Under the pieces are notes generated by a model that was not told the DNA's origin, searched no databases, and saw nothing but the letters and a program-made list of their open reading frames with translations. DNA of 64,000 bases, taken from assembly GCA_026936325.1 (NCBI GenBank), contig JAPTHN010000019.1, forward strand, positions 8,086,253-8,150,252, written 5' to 3'. A program made the position numbers and the translations under genes. Origin of the DNA: Platynereis dumerilii. Taxonomy: Eukaryota; Annelida; Polychaeta; Phyllodocida; Nereididae. The number at the start of each line of letters is the position of its first letter. Position 1 is the stretch's first letter. Positions 21,429 to 32,800 of this stretch are shown one piece after another.

Positions 21429-23897
21429 AGTGGCTCTTTAAGGCCCCCTCAGGTCTCGGGCCTCCTCGTGGCGGTGGGTGGTAACACTATAGGTGAAGAC
21501 CTGTATCCTTAGTGGCCAACACGAGACAGTGCGCAAGCACACGTCTCCCCGACGGAAATGGGGCAACCTGTTTGCCGTGGGTTGCGACCCGTGTCGGAGG
21601 ATGAAGGGGTCCTGGTAGTTGAGTTGGGTGGGCCTAACCTGGTCCCTCCCATACAATACACTACTTTGGCCTGGATTTCTCCTAGACAGGAGGCTGGATT
21701 GGCCCGGTCCAGTCAATCGGCTTGTCATGTTGTCACTAGGGCTTCGGTCCTATTTGGCCATGGCTGATGGGTCAATCAAAGAAGGTTCTGACCAAGTCTA
21801 CATGCTGGCCATGTTTTAAATATGATTGCAGCTGTATCTCTTACCAAGCCTTCTACGAGTATATCCCCCATGTATCCCTGGACTAGGGTACTGGGCGCAG
21901 CCCTACCCATATTAGTCCCCCTTGTTGGGCTCCTTGGTGGGTGGGGAGCATGGGGGATGAACATCACAAATTCCTATGGCATACTCTCTTCCTAATTCAC
22001 AGTCTCGTCTAAAACGGCAGCGGTCATCCTCGGATGACTGTATCGACCCGGAACTTCTAAATCGACAAACGACAACACGAAAATCGGAGTACCGACACAG
22101 GTACATAGTGTTCAAACCAACTAACAGGCTATCTCCCTTCGCCATCTACAAGACCATACTTCAAGAAGTCGGCGAACCTGCAGAGACAACCTTACAGAGA
22201 GATGGAACCGTCCTATTTAAGACCAGAAACGACGACCAGACTCGAAAACTCCTTAGGCTGAAAGATGTTGCAGGTACCCAGGCCATAATCGAGCCTCATC
22301 GGACCTTGAATACTTCCAAGGGAGTGGTTTTCTCCTCCCTTAGCTATTTAGACTCGGACGACGATTTACAAGAATGGTTTGAAACTTTTACTGATGTCAT
22401 TCATTTTCATAGAATCCCACAGAGGGATAATCGGGAGCTTCTTATCTTGACTTTTTCAGACACGACTCTTCCAGAGAGTGTCAAAGTTATATGGGAGCAA
22501 TGTAAGGTACGACCCTACATCCCCAATCCAAGAAGATGCTACAAATGTCAACGTTTCGGTCACCTGAGCAAGTGGTGCCGACGACAAGAAGTTTGTGGAC
22601 ATTGTGGATCCCAGGACCACGTTCAATCAAAGGAACAACCTTGCTCAGCCCCTCCTCTTTGTGTCAACTGTAAGGAGGATCATCCCTCTTACAGCAAAAC
22701 TTGCAGACAGTGGACTAAGGAAAAAGAAATCCTCACATTGAAGGCAACCCAAGCGATATCTTTTCCGGAGGCTAGAAGGATCGTGGACCAGCACTCAGGA
22801 ATGCCCAGCTATGCGGACATTGCAGGATATCGACATCCTCATCAACGTGCGACACCAAGACGAAGACTACAACTCGAAGAACACAGCATCAACAGATCAC
22901 ACCAACAACACACAGAGAACCCAGAAGACACTAGCAGACACTTGGAAAGAACAAATGAAAAAACCACTCTAAAGACAACAAACACCACAAAACCGTCTAC
23001 TCCCCGGGCGGACCTTGAAGAACCAAAAACACCAGCTGGCACCACAACTCCTCCAGATACAGCAATGGAAGAAGAACATCCAAATGAAGCAGACACTGAA
23101 GAGGAACAGGAAGGATCAAATAATGGTGAGGACACTACACCCAGCAACGAATCAATGGAAGAAGAACAAGAGGAAGAGGAAGAACATGAAGAGGATCAAG
23201 GGGACTTGCAGGAAGAAGAAAACGAAGAAGGACAAGAAGAAGAGGGAGAAGATGATCCAGGAAACAAAGAACAGGGTGGAATGGACAAAAAGGAAACAAA
23301 ACCTGTGGATGAAGGAAAAGACAGGGCACAAAACGATGACAACCAAACAATCACAACCAAAGATTATCTTTACTACTTCCTAGATGAAGAACCATCACCT
23401 GAAAAGATTGAAAAATTCGGACCGAAGTTTATACGCTACTGGCTAGAACCGGCAGTGAAGCATCTTCAAATGTCTGGCTTTGGCAATGTGTCTCGGAAGC
23501 TGACTGAACGAACAAAACTAAAGCTGCACGACTGGCATGAAGATACACATACAACAAAAAGAGAAATATTCAATTTAGTCACCAACTGCACCTTCACTGA
23601 CGAGTTCTATGGAATCCTCAGTATACTGGTCTTACATGACCATCTGTCTGTTGCTATGAAATTGATAAAAAAACAACGGACAACAGACAACATGACACAA
23701 AAAAGGAATAACTAAGTAGCAATCTAACAGAACTATACAGACAATTAGTACAAACATGATACAAAAAAAAGAAACTACCAATCAAACAGGACTATAAAGA
23801 CACTTAGTACAAACCAAGTATGTCTCTAAATAGCCCAACAAGGTGCTGATGAGACGTAAAACACAAACACACACACACACACAGTGGCTCTTTAAGG
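21429..23897 (+). mobile_element. ORF1-only LINE, copy 2, with TSD
   Basis: Flanked by the 15-bp duplication AGTGGCTCTTTAAGG (21429-21443 and 23883-23897), body 21444-23882. It has the same 5-prime start and leader as copy 1, an intact ORF1 (21976-23715), then the common tail with GTAAAACACAAAC and (AC)n. ORF2 is missing here too. Because each copy has its own TSD and both lack ORF2, the simplest reading is that the ORF1-only form itself transposes, using enzymes from an autonomous relative. Confidence 0.88.
21976..23715 (+). CDS. LINE ORF1, gag-like zinc-knuckle protein (579 aa)
   Basis: Same architecture as the protein at 4285-6063: basic start, RRM-like region, knuckles at about 188-245 (CYKCQRFGHLSKWC, CGHCGSQDH, CVNCKEDH), Glu-rich acidic linker at about 345-460, C-terminal domain beginning TKDYLYYFLDEE. 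The first 280 or so residues differ from the other copy at only a handful of positions, whereas the C-terminal 110 residues keep only a pattern (KLxERTKxK, TxKxxIxxLVTxxxFTDxFYG). The frame is open throughout. Confidence 0.85.
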   Translation: MAYSLPNSQSRLKRQRSSSDDCIDPELLNRQTTTRKSEYRHRYIVFKPTNRLSPFAIYKTILQEVGEPAETTLQRDGTVLFKTRNDDQTRKLLRLKDVAGTQAIIEPHRTLNTSKGVVFSSLSYLDSDDDLQEWFETFTDVIHFHRIPQRDNRELLILTFSDTTLPESVKVIWEQCKVRPYIPNPRRCYKCQRFGHLSKWCRRQEVCGHCGSQDHVQSKEQPCSAPPLCVNCKEDHPSYSKTCRQWTKEKEILTLKATQAISFPEARRIVDQHSGMPSYADIAGYRHPHQRATPRRRLQLEEHSINRSHQQHTENPEDTSRHLERTNEKTTLKTTNTTKPSTPRADLEEPKTPAGTTTPPDTAMEEEHPNEADTEEEQEGSNNGEDTTPSNESMEEEQEEEEEHEEDQGDLQEEENEEGQEEEGEDDPGNKEQGGMDKKETKPVDEGKDRAQNDDNQTITTKDYLYYFLDEEPSPEKIEKFGPKFIRYWLEPAVKHLQMSGFGNVSRKLTERTKLKLHDWHEDTHTTKREIFNLVTNCTFTDEFYGILSILVLHDHLSVAMKLIKKQRTTDNMTQKRNN

Positions 23898-23990
23898 GTA
23901 TAGTTTTTCTTGGCTAAGGGTCCTAATATGATTTCATTCTGCCCGGAATCATATCTAAATCCTCAAGGTGAGCAGTGCAGTTCTACTTAC

Positions 23991-24366
23991 CGCTGAGAAA
24001 CATTGTGGGCTGCAGGTCCAGAAGAAAAAATACAGCAAACAGGAAAACTAATACATAATGCCGAACACTGCAAGAAAGACAGAAAAAAATGCTCCTTAGT
24101 TCTATGTTTGATAATTTTATGACACCATAAAGTAACAGGAGATCCTCTCAGCTCAGCCTCTTAACCTGTTTTACAGCTTGGCCTCTCAACCAGCAAGCTT
24201 GGCCTCTTAGCAGCTTGGAGGCTGGGCAGTGAGGCTGTATGTGTAACAGGCTCAGTTGTGACTATGCCAGCTCCAGAAGCAGGCTGAGCATTACAGCTGC
24301 CTTGGTTTACAACTATGGAGAATTATACTCAACAACTCGCAAATAATGAGGCTCTTACCTGTCCAT
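23991..24366 (-). CDS. first two coding exons of an unknown minus-strand gene, signal-peptide-like
   Basis: Exon 1 supplies ATGGACAG (24366-24359) followed by the donor GTAAGA. Exon 2 (24067-23991) has the acceptor CTTTCTTGCAG and the donor GTAAGT. Joined, they encode a start MDSVRHYVLVFLFAVFFLLD, a short charged N-terminus then a strongly hydrophobic stretch, typical of a signal peptide or signal anchor, and leave the frame open with one spare base. Downstream exons were not found; the ORF1-only LINE at 21444-23882 would lie in the next intron. A plausible host secreted or membrane protein, but the model rests on splice consensus and hydrophobicity only. Confidence 0.45.
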
Positions 24367-24801
24367 GTTTACTTTGGGTAACATTTTAATTGCCCACTGC
24401 ATCCAGGGATATCTTTTTTAAATTTTACTTTGAGACATGATATCCTGGATAGTGGATATTGGTGAAGCATAAAAATGGACTAATACTCATTTGGATTATG
24501 CATTATACAATTGAAAGTAGACCTATGAGAATATATAAATATTTCAATTGGTAATAATACATGTACTTCATGAGAATGTGGTGAATATATTCATTTTATA
24601 TTATTTTGATGTTTTAGAAAGTAAAATAACATAGTTTGTCAGCAGACCTTTGTGATGTCTATGAGCTAATGTCTTGATCAGAAGTGTTCGGGCGAGATAT
24701 TGAAGTGTTCAGACGAGATATTGAATTGATGTAATCAAACTCACTGTGTTTATACCAGGCAAATTTATTAGAAATATATGACGTAGATGTATATGTATAG
24801 G

Positions 24802-24920
24802 TTATACAACGAATTTGAGGTGTATAACTAACATTTCAGGTGGTTATTTACCGAGGGCTTTAGCCCGAGGTAAATAACCCCTGAAATGTTAGTTATACAT
24901 CGAAAATGAGTTGTATAAGC
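24802..24920. repeat. 119-bp near-perfect hairpin
   Basis: GTATAACTAACATTTCAGG pairs with CCTGAAATGTTAGTTATAC across a centre of GAGGGCTTTAGCCC, and the pairing extends outward to TTATACAAC and GTTGTATAA. No ORF. Probably a foldback MITE; flanking duplications are not clear. Confidence 0.75.
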
Positions 24921-25213
24921 GACTTATACTCCATATATGACTCCTGAAAGATTTTTAACTGAATTTTTGGGTTTGTTGTCATTTTCAGGTGCGTTGTTTG
25001 CAAAAAAGCAGTACAACAGTCAACTTAATCCCCAACAGTGGTATCCCCCTCTAACATTTGAGTTAAACCTCAGGTCACATGACCACCCCAGTTGCCAGCT
25101 ATAAACGCCTGTCACAGACATGTCACTCACCCAAACTATCCACCTATCCTACTTTTTTGGACACCTATTTCACATGGGAGCCCACAACAGTGTAACTCCT
25201 CTCTCATTTCCGT

Positions 25214-25630
25214 TTGCCAACTCCACCACCAATCTCCCACCAGGAGTGCATGAAACGGCATATTCTCATATTTTACTCTTCCACAGAGGGAGCCACTTCT
25301 CATAACCTTTTTCTGACAGGTGGCAGCACCTATCTTCATCTGTTTTTGCCTGGAGACAGCCCGAACCTTACGCAACAGGCGCGTTCCCCTATGTTATCAT
25401 TGATCCGATTGCCTGCTAACGTGGCTGTAACAAACCTTCTCATTGCCCTGCATGCTCTTTTTAGTACATGCCACCTACCAGGAGGAATTCCTCCTGCTAC
25501 CAATAACACAGTACGGTCTCACACAGGCCAGTTCCTAAATGCCTACACATCACTCTACATACCAGGTGTTCCTAAAATATTACCTTATTTTAACACGACA
25601 GCGTCGACATGCAGCATCACTTCACAATAA
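25214..25630 (+). CDS. unassigned 138-aa ORF
   Basis: An ORF less AT-rich than its surroundings, with no domain I recognise and no obvious signal peptide. Pro, Thr and Ser are frequent. It could be part of an exon or a chance frame; no splice or neighbour evidence helps. Confidence 0.15.
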   Translation: MPTPPPISHQECMKRHILIFYSSTEGATSHNLFLTGGSTYLHLFLPGDSPNLTQQARSPMLSLIRLPANVAVTNLLIALHALFSTCHLPGGIPPATNNTVRSHTGQFLNAYTSLYIPGVPKILPYFNTTASTCSITSQ

Positions 25631-25825
25631 TGCATTGTCAAACTTTTTTCACTAATGGGCATTTTCTAGTAACTAACAAATCTGTTGGTTATACCACAGC
25701 AAAAGACAATAGAAAACTGTCTTGGTGGAGTATAATAATATCTATGCTGGAAAAGTAAGGCTGGACATATATGTCTTTGTTTGCTTCTCGGATCTTCTTG
25801 ACGCGCTTTTTCCCAGGTTGGTCAG

Positions 25826-26140
25826 TAAAACTCTTTTAAAACAAAAAGGTTTTATATGGAACCTTTAAGGGTCCAGTAAGCTGGTATAGATAAAAGGTTC
25901 ATTACTCAAATTTTAAAAGGTTCCAACAGCAAACAAAAACAACACTTAGATAATCCAGCTGCACTGAACTCCCACAATGGAACCCCTTTCTCTCAAGTTG
26001 AGAGCATAGGGTCCTATCATAGGGCCTTCCCACCAAGTATTGAACCTTTTCAATTCAGTTGAACCCTTAAAAACATTTAGAACCTTTTTTCGCTGTGGGT
26101 TCTATATATATACTGAAAATAACCTTTTGCGTTGAGAGTG
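25826..26140. mobile_element. MITE, CACTCTT-ended family, copy 2
   Basis: Matches 3179-3497 along its length. The right end TTGAGAGTG plus TA is intact; the left tip has drifted (AAAACTCTTTTAAAAC). Confidence 0.72.
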
Positions 26141-26445
26141 TATAATCATCTGCACCTCATTTCTGCTTCACTTAATTTTCACTTGGTACTTCATATATTA
26201 CAATCATCTGGTGGCCCACCAGCAGTGACAATAATTTTGTCTTTAGTGGGTCTCCTCATCATCCGTATTACAACTTGTCTCATATCATTACCATACCTTA
26301 TACCATTTTGACACTGATGCAGTGTTTCCAAAATGATGATGGTAAATGAAAATAATTTGTCTGTCTGTCTCTGTCTATAAAGAATTGATCTGGCCAATGA
26401 CCATCATAGAATGTGCAGAAGTTTAGTCTAAATATTCACATGGGT

Positions 26446-26446
26446 C

Positions 26447-26479
<33 letters not shown>

Positions 26480-26610
26480 TGGTAAGTGCAGCCCTCTAAG
26501 CCCAGTTCTGGGCGCTCACTCACGAGGGTTGATTGATGAGATGGGAGAGAGCTGGAGTCCTCAACATATTACACATTTACCCCATGTGAGGGATCTTTTA
26601 CTTGCCTAGC
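26446..26610 (-). repeat. GATA tract plus truncated SINE, family 3
   Basis: About seven GATA units followed by a body with ATTTACCCCATGTGAGGGATC, shared with 21225-21420 and partly with 58133-58258. Confidence 0.55.
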
Positions 26611-26808
26611 ATAGACACTGGTACAGAATAGACCTCAAAGCCATTATTTCTTCCGTCCCATCTTTAATGTGCTATTAAAGAACTTTTTCAGGACAGCTCT
26701 TCTTTAATTACCATGGAATCAATGTTTTATTATAATGCTATGGAGCCTGGCAGTTAGGTAAGAATTTTTAAGAGACAATTTTTAAAAGTTATTTTATCTC
26801 TTTTTCAG

Positions 26809-26853
26809 AATCTCTACCTTGTTGGTTTTATTGGAACGTGATAAAGAGGCACA
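26809..26853 (+). other. 5-prime untranslated part of transporter exon
   Basis: The acceptor TCTCTTTTTCAG ends at 26808, so at least one further non-coding exon must lie upstream. I could not locate it or the promoter. Confidence 0.5.
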
Positions 26854-29800
26854 ATGGGCAATCAACCTATAGACCATGGGTGGTCTTGGATGTGCTGTCT
26901 CGGTATGACATTTTCTCTAATTTATTTATAAATTTTTCTCGTCATTTCTTTTTTTCTTTTTTGATTGGTCGCATACTCTTACGAAATCAGGTTAGCAAAA
27001 ATAGCCAAATATTTGGTTGATTTGTGTCCAACAAATCCGAAAGTAAGATTCTTCGAGGCATCACTTATGGTAACTGAATATTAGTTCCCATTGTCTTTGT
27101 TGTCTCATCAACTATCATGAATCACAAAGTGAACATTTTATGGAGAAACACTCTTATCTTTCAATTAAAAATTGACTGGTTGCAACTGCAAGACTGGCCT
27201 TCTATTATCCAATTTGTTTTCAGAGTGTACAGTAAACTTGCACAGAGAGCATCACAAGTTACATTTCAAGTGTGTTGTTTTTTCAACTGACACGTGTACT
27301 AACATATTTGCAACTTGTCATCTCCAATTGTTTATTCCTTTTTTTTTTTTTTCATTTTTAACCCACATTCGGTAAAGTGTATTGCATAAAGACTTTTTCT
27401 GGACTTCAAATTTCTCACAGTGAAACTATTAAGATTAAAGAAAGTGTCCATTTTAGGGTTTAAAAAAATCAGAAAATCAATTGAAAATCTACAGAATAAG
27501 TATTCATAGTTATCTTAATTTATGTCAAAGACATTATTCTCTGGTCAATGGTATGATTATATTTCTCTTATTAAACCAATACGTACACCCGACATACACT
27601 AGAAGGATCATGGATATTCTGCTTACAAAATAATTTTGACGAAGCTAATTCCTTTTAAAAATCTAAGGCAGGTCATTACACTTGTCGCTTAAAATATTCT
27701 CTATAAAAAAGATTTGTTTCGTCCAACCAAATCTTAAAAGACAAGTAACTTTCCCCTTGTTTTAAAATATATATCAGTACAGATAAAAAAATACCCAGCT
27801 TATCTTTGGGGCACAAAGACTGTTATCGGACAAAAAGGAAGGATAAAAATGTGTCATTTTATATCTTCTGTCAGGAAAGGTCAGAATTTCTGTCCATTTC
27901 TCTATATTTTGATTGATGAGACTATTTTCTACTTAATCCAGTCACCAACTCGACGTATTGCACAAAACATGGAGAGCAAAGTAATCGGACTGACATCTCA
28001 CTGACATTGGACCGACATTGCACTGACAGTTTGCTTGACTAATTCAAACACATTGGAGTGTCAGGCAAATGTCCATCCTTGACATGTTGATGAAGTGCTA
28101 TTCCAAAAATTACTTTAAGTGCCTGGTTGAAGAGTTGGGGTACAAATGACTAGTGCATTAGATTGGACCTAGCTGGCACTTGAACTCCCAACTTTACTAC
28201 TATATCCTCCACTATATTCAATAAAATGTATTCTATAATTAGGTAAGACACATATTTAATGTTTAGCTTCTGGGATTGACTGACAAAAGTTTTGCTGCAC
28301 ACGGAAAATTTGAACTTGCCCAAACTTTTTGTTAAATTGTCATAAAAATTTTTTGTTAAATTGTCATAAAAAATTGATATTATGCCTTGCCTTCTTTATA
28401 TTATATATATATAGTACTTATTACATCTATTTTGAATTGCAGGTGCATCAGTCAGTATGTTCTTCTTCATTGGAATGCTCCGATCAATAGGAATTTTACT
28501 TGTTGATGTTATTATCAGATTTGAAACGTCCTCCGCAATGGCTTCTTTACTCCTTGGTTTACTTGGTTTTGGAGTGTCCATATCAGGTTAGTCCAACATT
28601 TAGCTCTAATTGGTACACATACATTACAGTTATTATTAAAACAAAATGGCTGCTTGCAATTTACTGCACTAAAAAATCTCCACATACTTTCATACATGTA
28701 AACAGAAAAAAAAAAATCATTCAGGCGAATGCGTGTCATTGAAAACGTAATCCATGATGTTTTGCTTCTGAACATTTATTCATTCCTCATGTTGGTAAGA
28801 GCTATGATGCAATTAAAGTCTCTGTAATGATTACACTTCTTGTACAACACTCTTGTTCTTTTAGCTAGTCTGTTTTCACCAGGTAGATGAAATTTCTTTC
28901 CTATTCTTCATTCATATAAACAGTGCCGTCTGTAAGTAAGCGAAACAGGTGATGTTTTGCCATTGGGTCAATGCTAAACATATCCTTAACCAGACTGCTT
29001 GTGGAAGCATGAATTCTCCTCCCATGAGACCAAAACATTTTGGTCATAAAAGACGTTATTTGAGGCATACATGGAATAACAATAGTTGCCAATTTTCTTT
29101 GGGAGGGAGAAGTTCACTAACTTACCAAAGATTTTGACTTTTATGTAACTGTTTGTAGAGAAAATAAAATAGGTAGTCATTTGTATCCCACATACTTCAA
29201 ATATCGTCCTTTAATTATGACAAAACATGTTTTCTTCTCATCCAATGAGCATCCTTGCTTCCACGAGTAGTTTAGTTGAGGATGTCTAGCTTTGACCCAA
29301 TGGCAAAACATCACCTTCTTCAATTACGTACAAGCTGCACTTTATATTATGGTCAATCAAGAATTAACAGATATTTTCCACTCTTTGCAGCTCCCATTGG
29401 CACTGCCGTAGGTGCAAGATACGACAGCTATCGGTCCGTCATTATCTGGGGCGCTCTGTTGGCGGTCATTGCAACTGTTGTGACCGCCTTCGCCACCAAC
29501 ATTGCATATGTTGTACTTGTCTTCGGTATATTTGGAGGTATCTATGCCTTGTTTTCTTTATTTATGTTAAAATTTCATCGTAAATTACCATAAATATGTC
29601 CATAAATCGAGTTTTAAGGGTTAATTAGTCCTTAATGAAAATAAAAATGCTGGTTTTTTGAGTAGCCAAACAATTACTGAAACAGAAAGTTATATGTTTA
29701 TGTTAGAAAGTCGATACATAATGTAGGTCATTGTCGGCAATGTCGGCCTATATTTGCAGTGTGAATCTAGGAGGTCTTCTCAGTCCACAGATCTCCTCAA

Positions 29801-32800
29801 AACAAGATAATGAGAAAAATGGTAGCAGACGTCTGGATCTATCAATAATTAGCCTGTAACAGACGGTCTGGATTGCAAATGCAGACGGTCTGTATAATTA
29901 CTTACAGACGTCTGGAATAAATGGATTTTAGAGTGCTACCAGACGATCTGGTAATGCAAGCTAAAGGCCACTTACAGACAGTCTGTATCACAAACAAATT
30001 CAGAACTTGCAGACACTAGCAAGATGTATGGTCATTTAAATAAATATCATTGCTGTCTGTATCTAGCATTTTTCCAGATTAACAAGATGTCTGTACCTTT
30101 CATTTTTCCAAATTAACCAGACGTCTGTATCTGGTTATTTTCAGTAATCAGACGTCTCTATATCATCTATTCAGTGGGAACCAGACGTCTGTAAGAGCAG
30201 TTAATCTTAATTGGGCAGACGTCTGTAAAATGCTTAACAGACAAACAGAGTGAGTGTTAAACATCCTCTGTTGTCTGTGAAATGCCAAAAAGAGTAAGAA
30301 CTAGACGTCTGTAAGAGCACTTAATCTTGACTGTGCAGACGTCTGTAAAATGCACAACAGACGAACAGAGTAGTGAGTGTTGAGCACTCCTCAGTTGTCT
30401 GTATATTGCTGAATCTGTTAAATGCAGACGTCTGTAAGGGCAGTAATTCTGACCTAAGCAGACGTCTGTAAAGAGCAATAAATGAGGACTTGCAGACGTC
30501 TGTAATTACTATATTAAGGAAAATGCAGACGTCTGCGTGTCTGCTATCCTTAAAAATTGCCATGTTTTATATATGGAAAAATGCCCAACCTCTTCTGACA
30601 GATACATATATTTATACCATTCGTTGGGGAAAATTGTGAAATTATAATGTATCTACCAACTTGCAGGTATTGGCTACGGAGTTATCGCAGGTCCAGGTAT
30701 TATCACTGTCAGCATGTACTTCGATAAGCGGAGATCGCTTGCAAATGGATTAGCTACAGCAGGAGGAAGCGTCGGACAACTAGTCATTCCTCTCTTGTTG
30801 CGAACGTTGTTGGACACTTACAGTTTCCAAGGGGGGATGATGATATTCGCAGCTTGCGTTCTCCATGTTGTACCTGCCGCTCTACTGTTACGCCCTCTGT
30901 CTTTTTATAACAGAAAAGGCAGGAGTTCTGGCAAGGCCCTAGTGCCTCGTAAATCTGTTGACATGGAGAACGGTCGTATGCAGGCTGTTGAAAATGGAAA
31001 AAACGGACTTACGAAGTTGGATGATGATATAGTGCAGTCCGAAAATGGCATTAATGGATTGAACGGACATAGCAATGGTAAAGTAAAGGAAGAAAATGGC
31101 ATTAATGGACACACTAAGGAGAATGGCAACACTGGTGATATGAATGGCCACCATGACATAGATGATGTAAACGGGCATGTCCCAAAAGACAAGTATGCGT
31201 TACTCACCCAAAGTGGCAATCACGAATCCGACTACCATGATGACTCCCACCAAACGCAATATTTCAAACAACGGAAGAGAACGTTTAGTGCAACGTCGGG
31301 ACGATCCGTTTCCAGCCAAAATGAGTTCAAAAGGAAAGTTTCCGTCTATAGCAGCCACATGTCGCTATCAGTCCTGCCACCTGCTGGACAGTTACCCGAA
31401 GTTCCCAAACACGCCCCCTGGAGTCAAGTCTTTTCGAAAACAATTTGTTGCTGTTGCATCAAGACTCCGGAGAATGTAGTTCCTCTTGTTACGTGGAAAC
31501 TCTTCAAAAACAAAGTCTTCTGTCTCTATCTGCTGGGAGTGTGTCTTGGAAATTCTGGATACCTCAATGCGCTTCTCTTTCTCCCCCCATATGCTGAGGA
31601 AGTTCAGGTAAGTTTTTATACCAATACTCCTTTGTGTTAACTCTTTAGATCTCAATTTATTTATCTGCAGCAATCGACATCGTTCTGTCTGTGCAGCTGT
31701 GCTCTCATTCTTATTAGTTCTGAATGACCGACCCAACAGATATATTCTGCTTGCAAAGAAATTAAAGTTACCAGGACAATTTTTTTGCAATTGACATAAT
31801 AAAAATGAGATGGTTTTTTCTCTCTCGTTGTACCAACCGATTAGACAAAACTGCCTTGAGAAGACCTAAGAAGCTAAAAGTCAATTATGTGTGGCCTTAG
31901 CCAATGAAAAAAGTCTCTCTGGTGATAAATGTTTGATTCAGACTTATATTTTCTTCTTCCTAGGTCTCACAAACAACAGCCGCAATCATGATGTCTGCGG
32001 TGGGAATCGCTGATTTGATATCTCGTGTTCTTGGCGGTTGGTTCGGGGATCTTGGTATCGTTAAGAGACATAATCAGCTGGCGTATACTCTCATGCTCAC
32101 AGGTATTATCAAGTTATCATACGATGATAATAAATAAATGTTGTTACATGGGATGATAAATGTTGTTTGCTGTGATTTTAGGATATTATGTGTAATGTTA
32201 TACTTCTATCGTTTTCTTTCACAAATTAGCACAAAGGGGTGCACCTTTTTATTATTAGGCCATTTTGCCCTATTGTTACTGGTCTTCTCTGGAATCTTGT
32301 GGACAAATTTTGAGACAAAATACTGCACCAATTTCATTCAAACTTTGCACACGTGATTTAATTTGGCAAAGATTGTGTTGATCATCTTTACAGGAACATG
32401 CACATTGTTCAAATACCATTTTAGACACCCAGGAAAACCATCCTAGAATAAAAACTGGAAAGAGGGAGTCCTGTGATGTCATTTAGGGGCTCCCCACCCG
32501 ATCTATTTATAGCTCACAGAGAATTTGTCAAAACAACAAGAGGTCAACAATTAGGACAAAACACCACAGCAGTTAGATGATGTGCAGAATAACCTTTAAA
32601 GTGCCTTGTGCACATACATTTTTTATAATGACCACGGTAATCTAAAACGAGTGAACAGTCTCACTGGACTTCTCTTTATGCGAGCCGTCTATGGAGATGA
32701 AAATCTTTCCATTTATTCTTTGGTTTACATTTCTTTTTGTTTACAGGAATCAGCACAATGGTGTGCACCTTCTTTGCCTCCTTCACGTCTCTGGTGGTGA

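Noticed and set aside
29826-30540. CRISPR-like array
   Set aside because: The repeats are 10-bp palindromes with irregular spacing in a eukaryotic intron; no direct repeat/spacer pattern.
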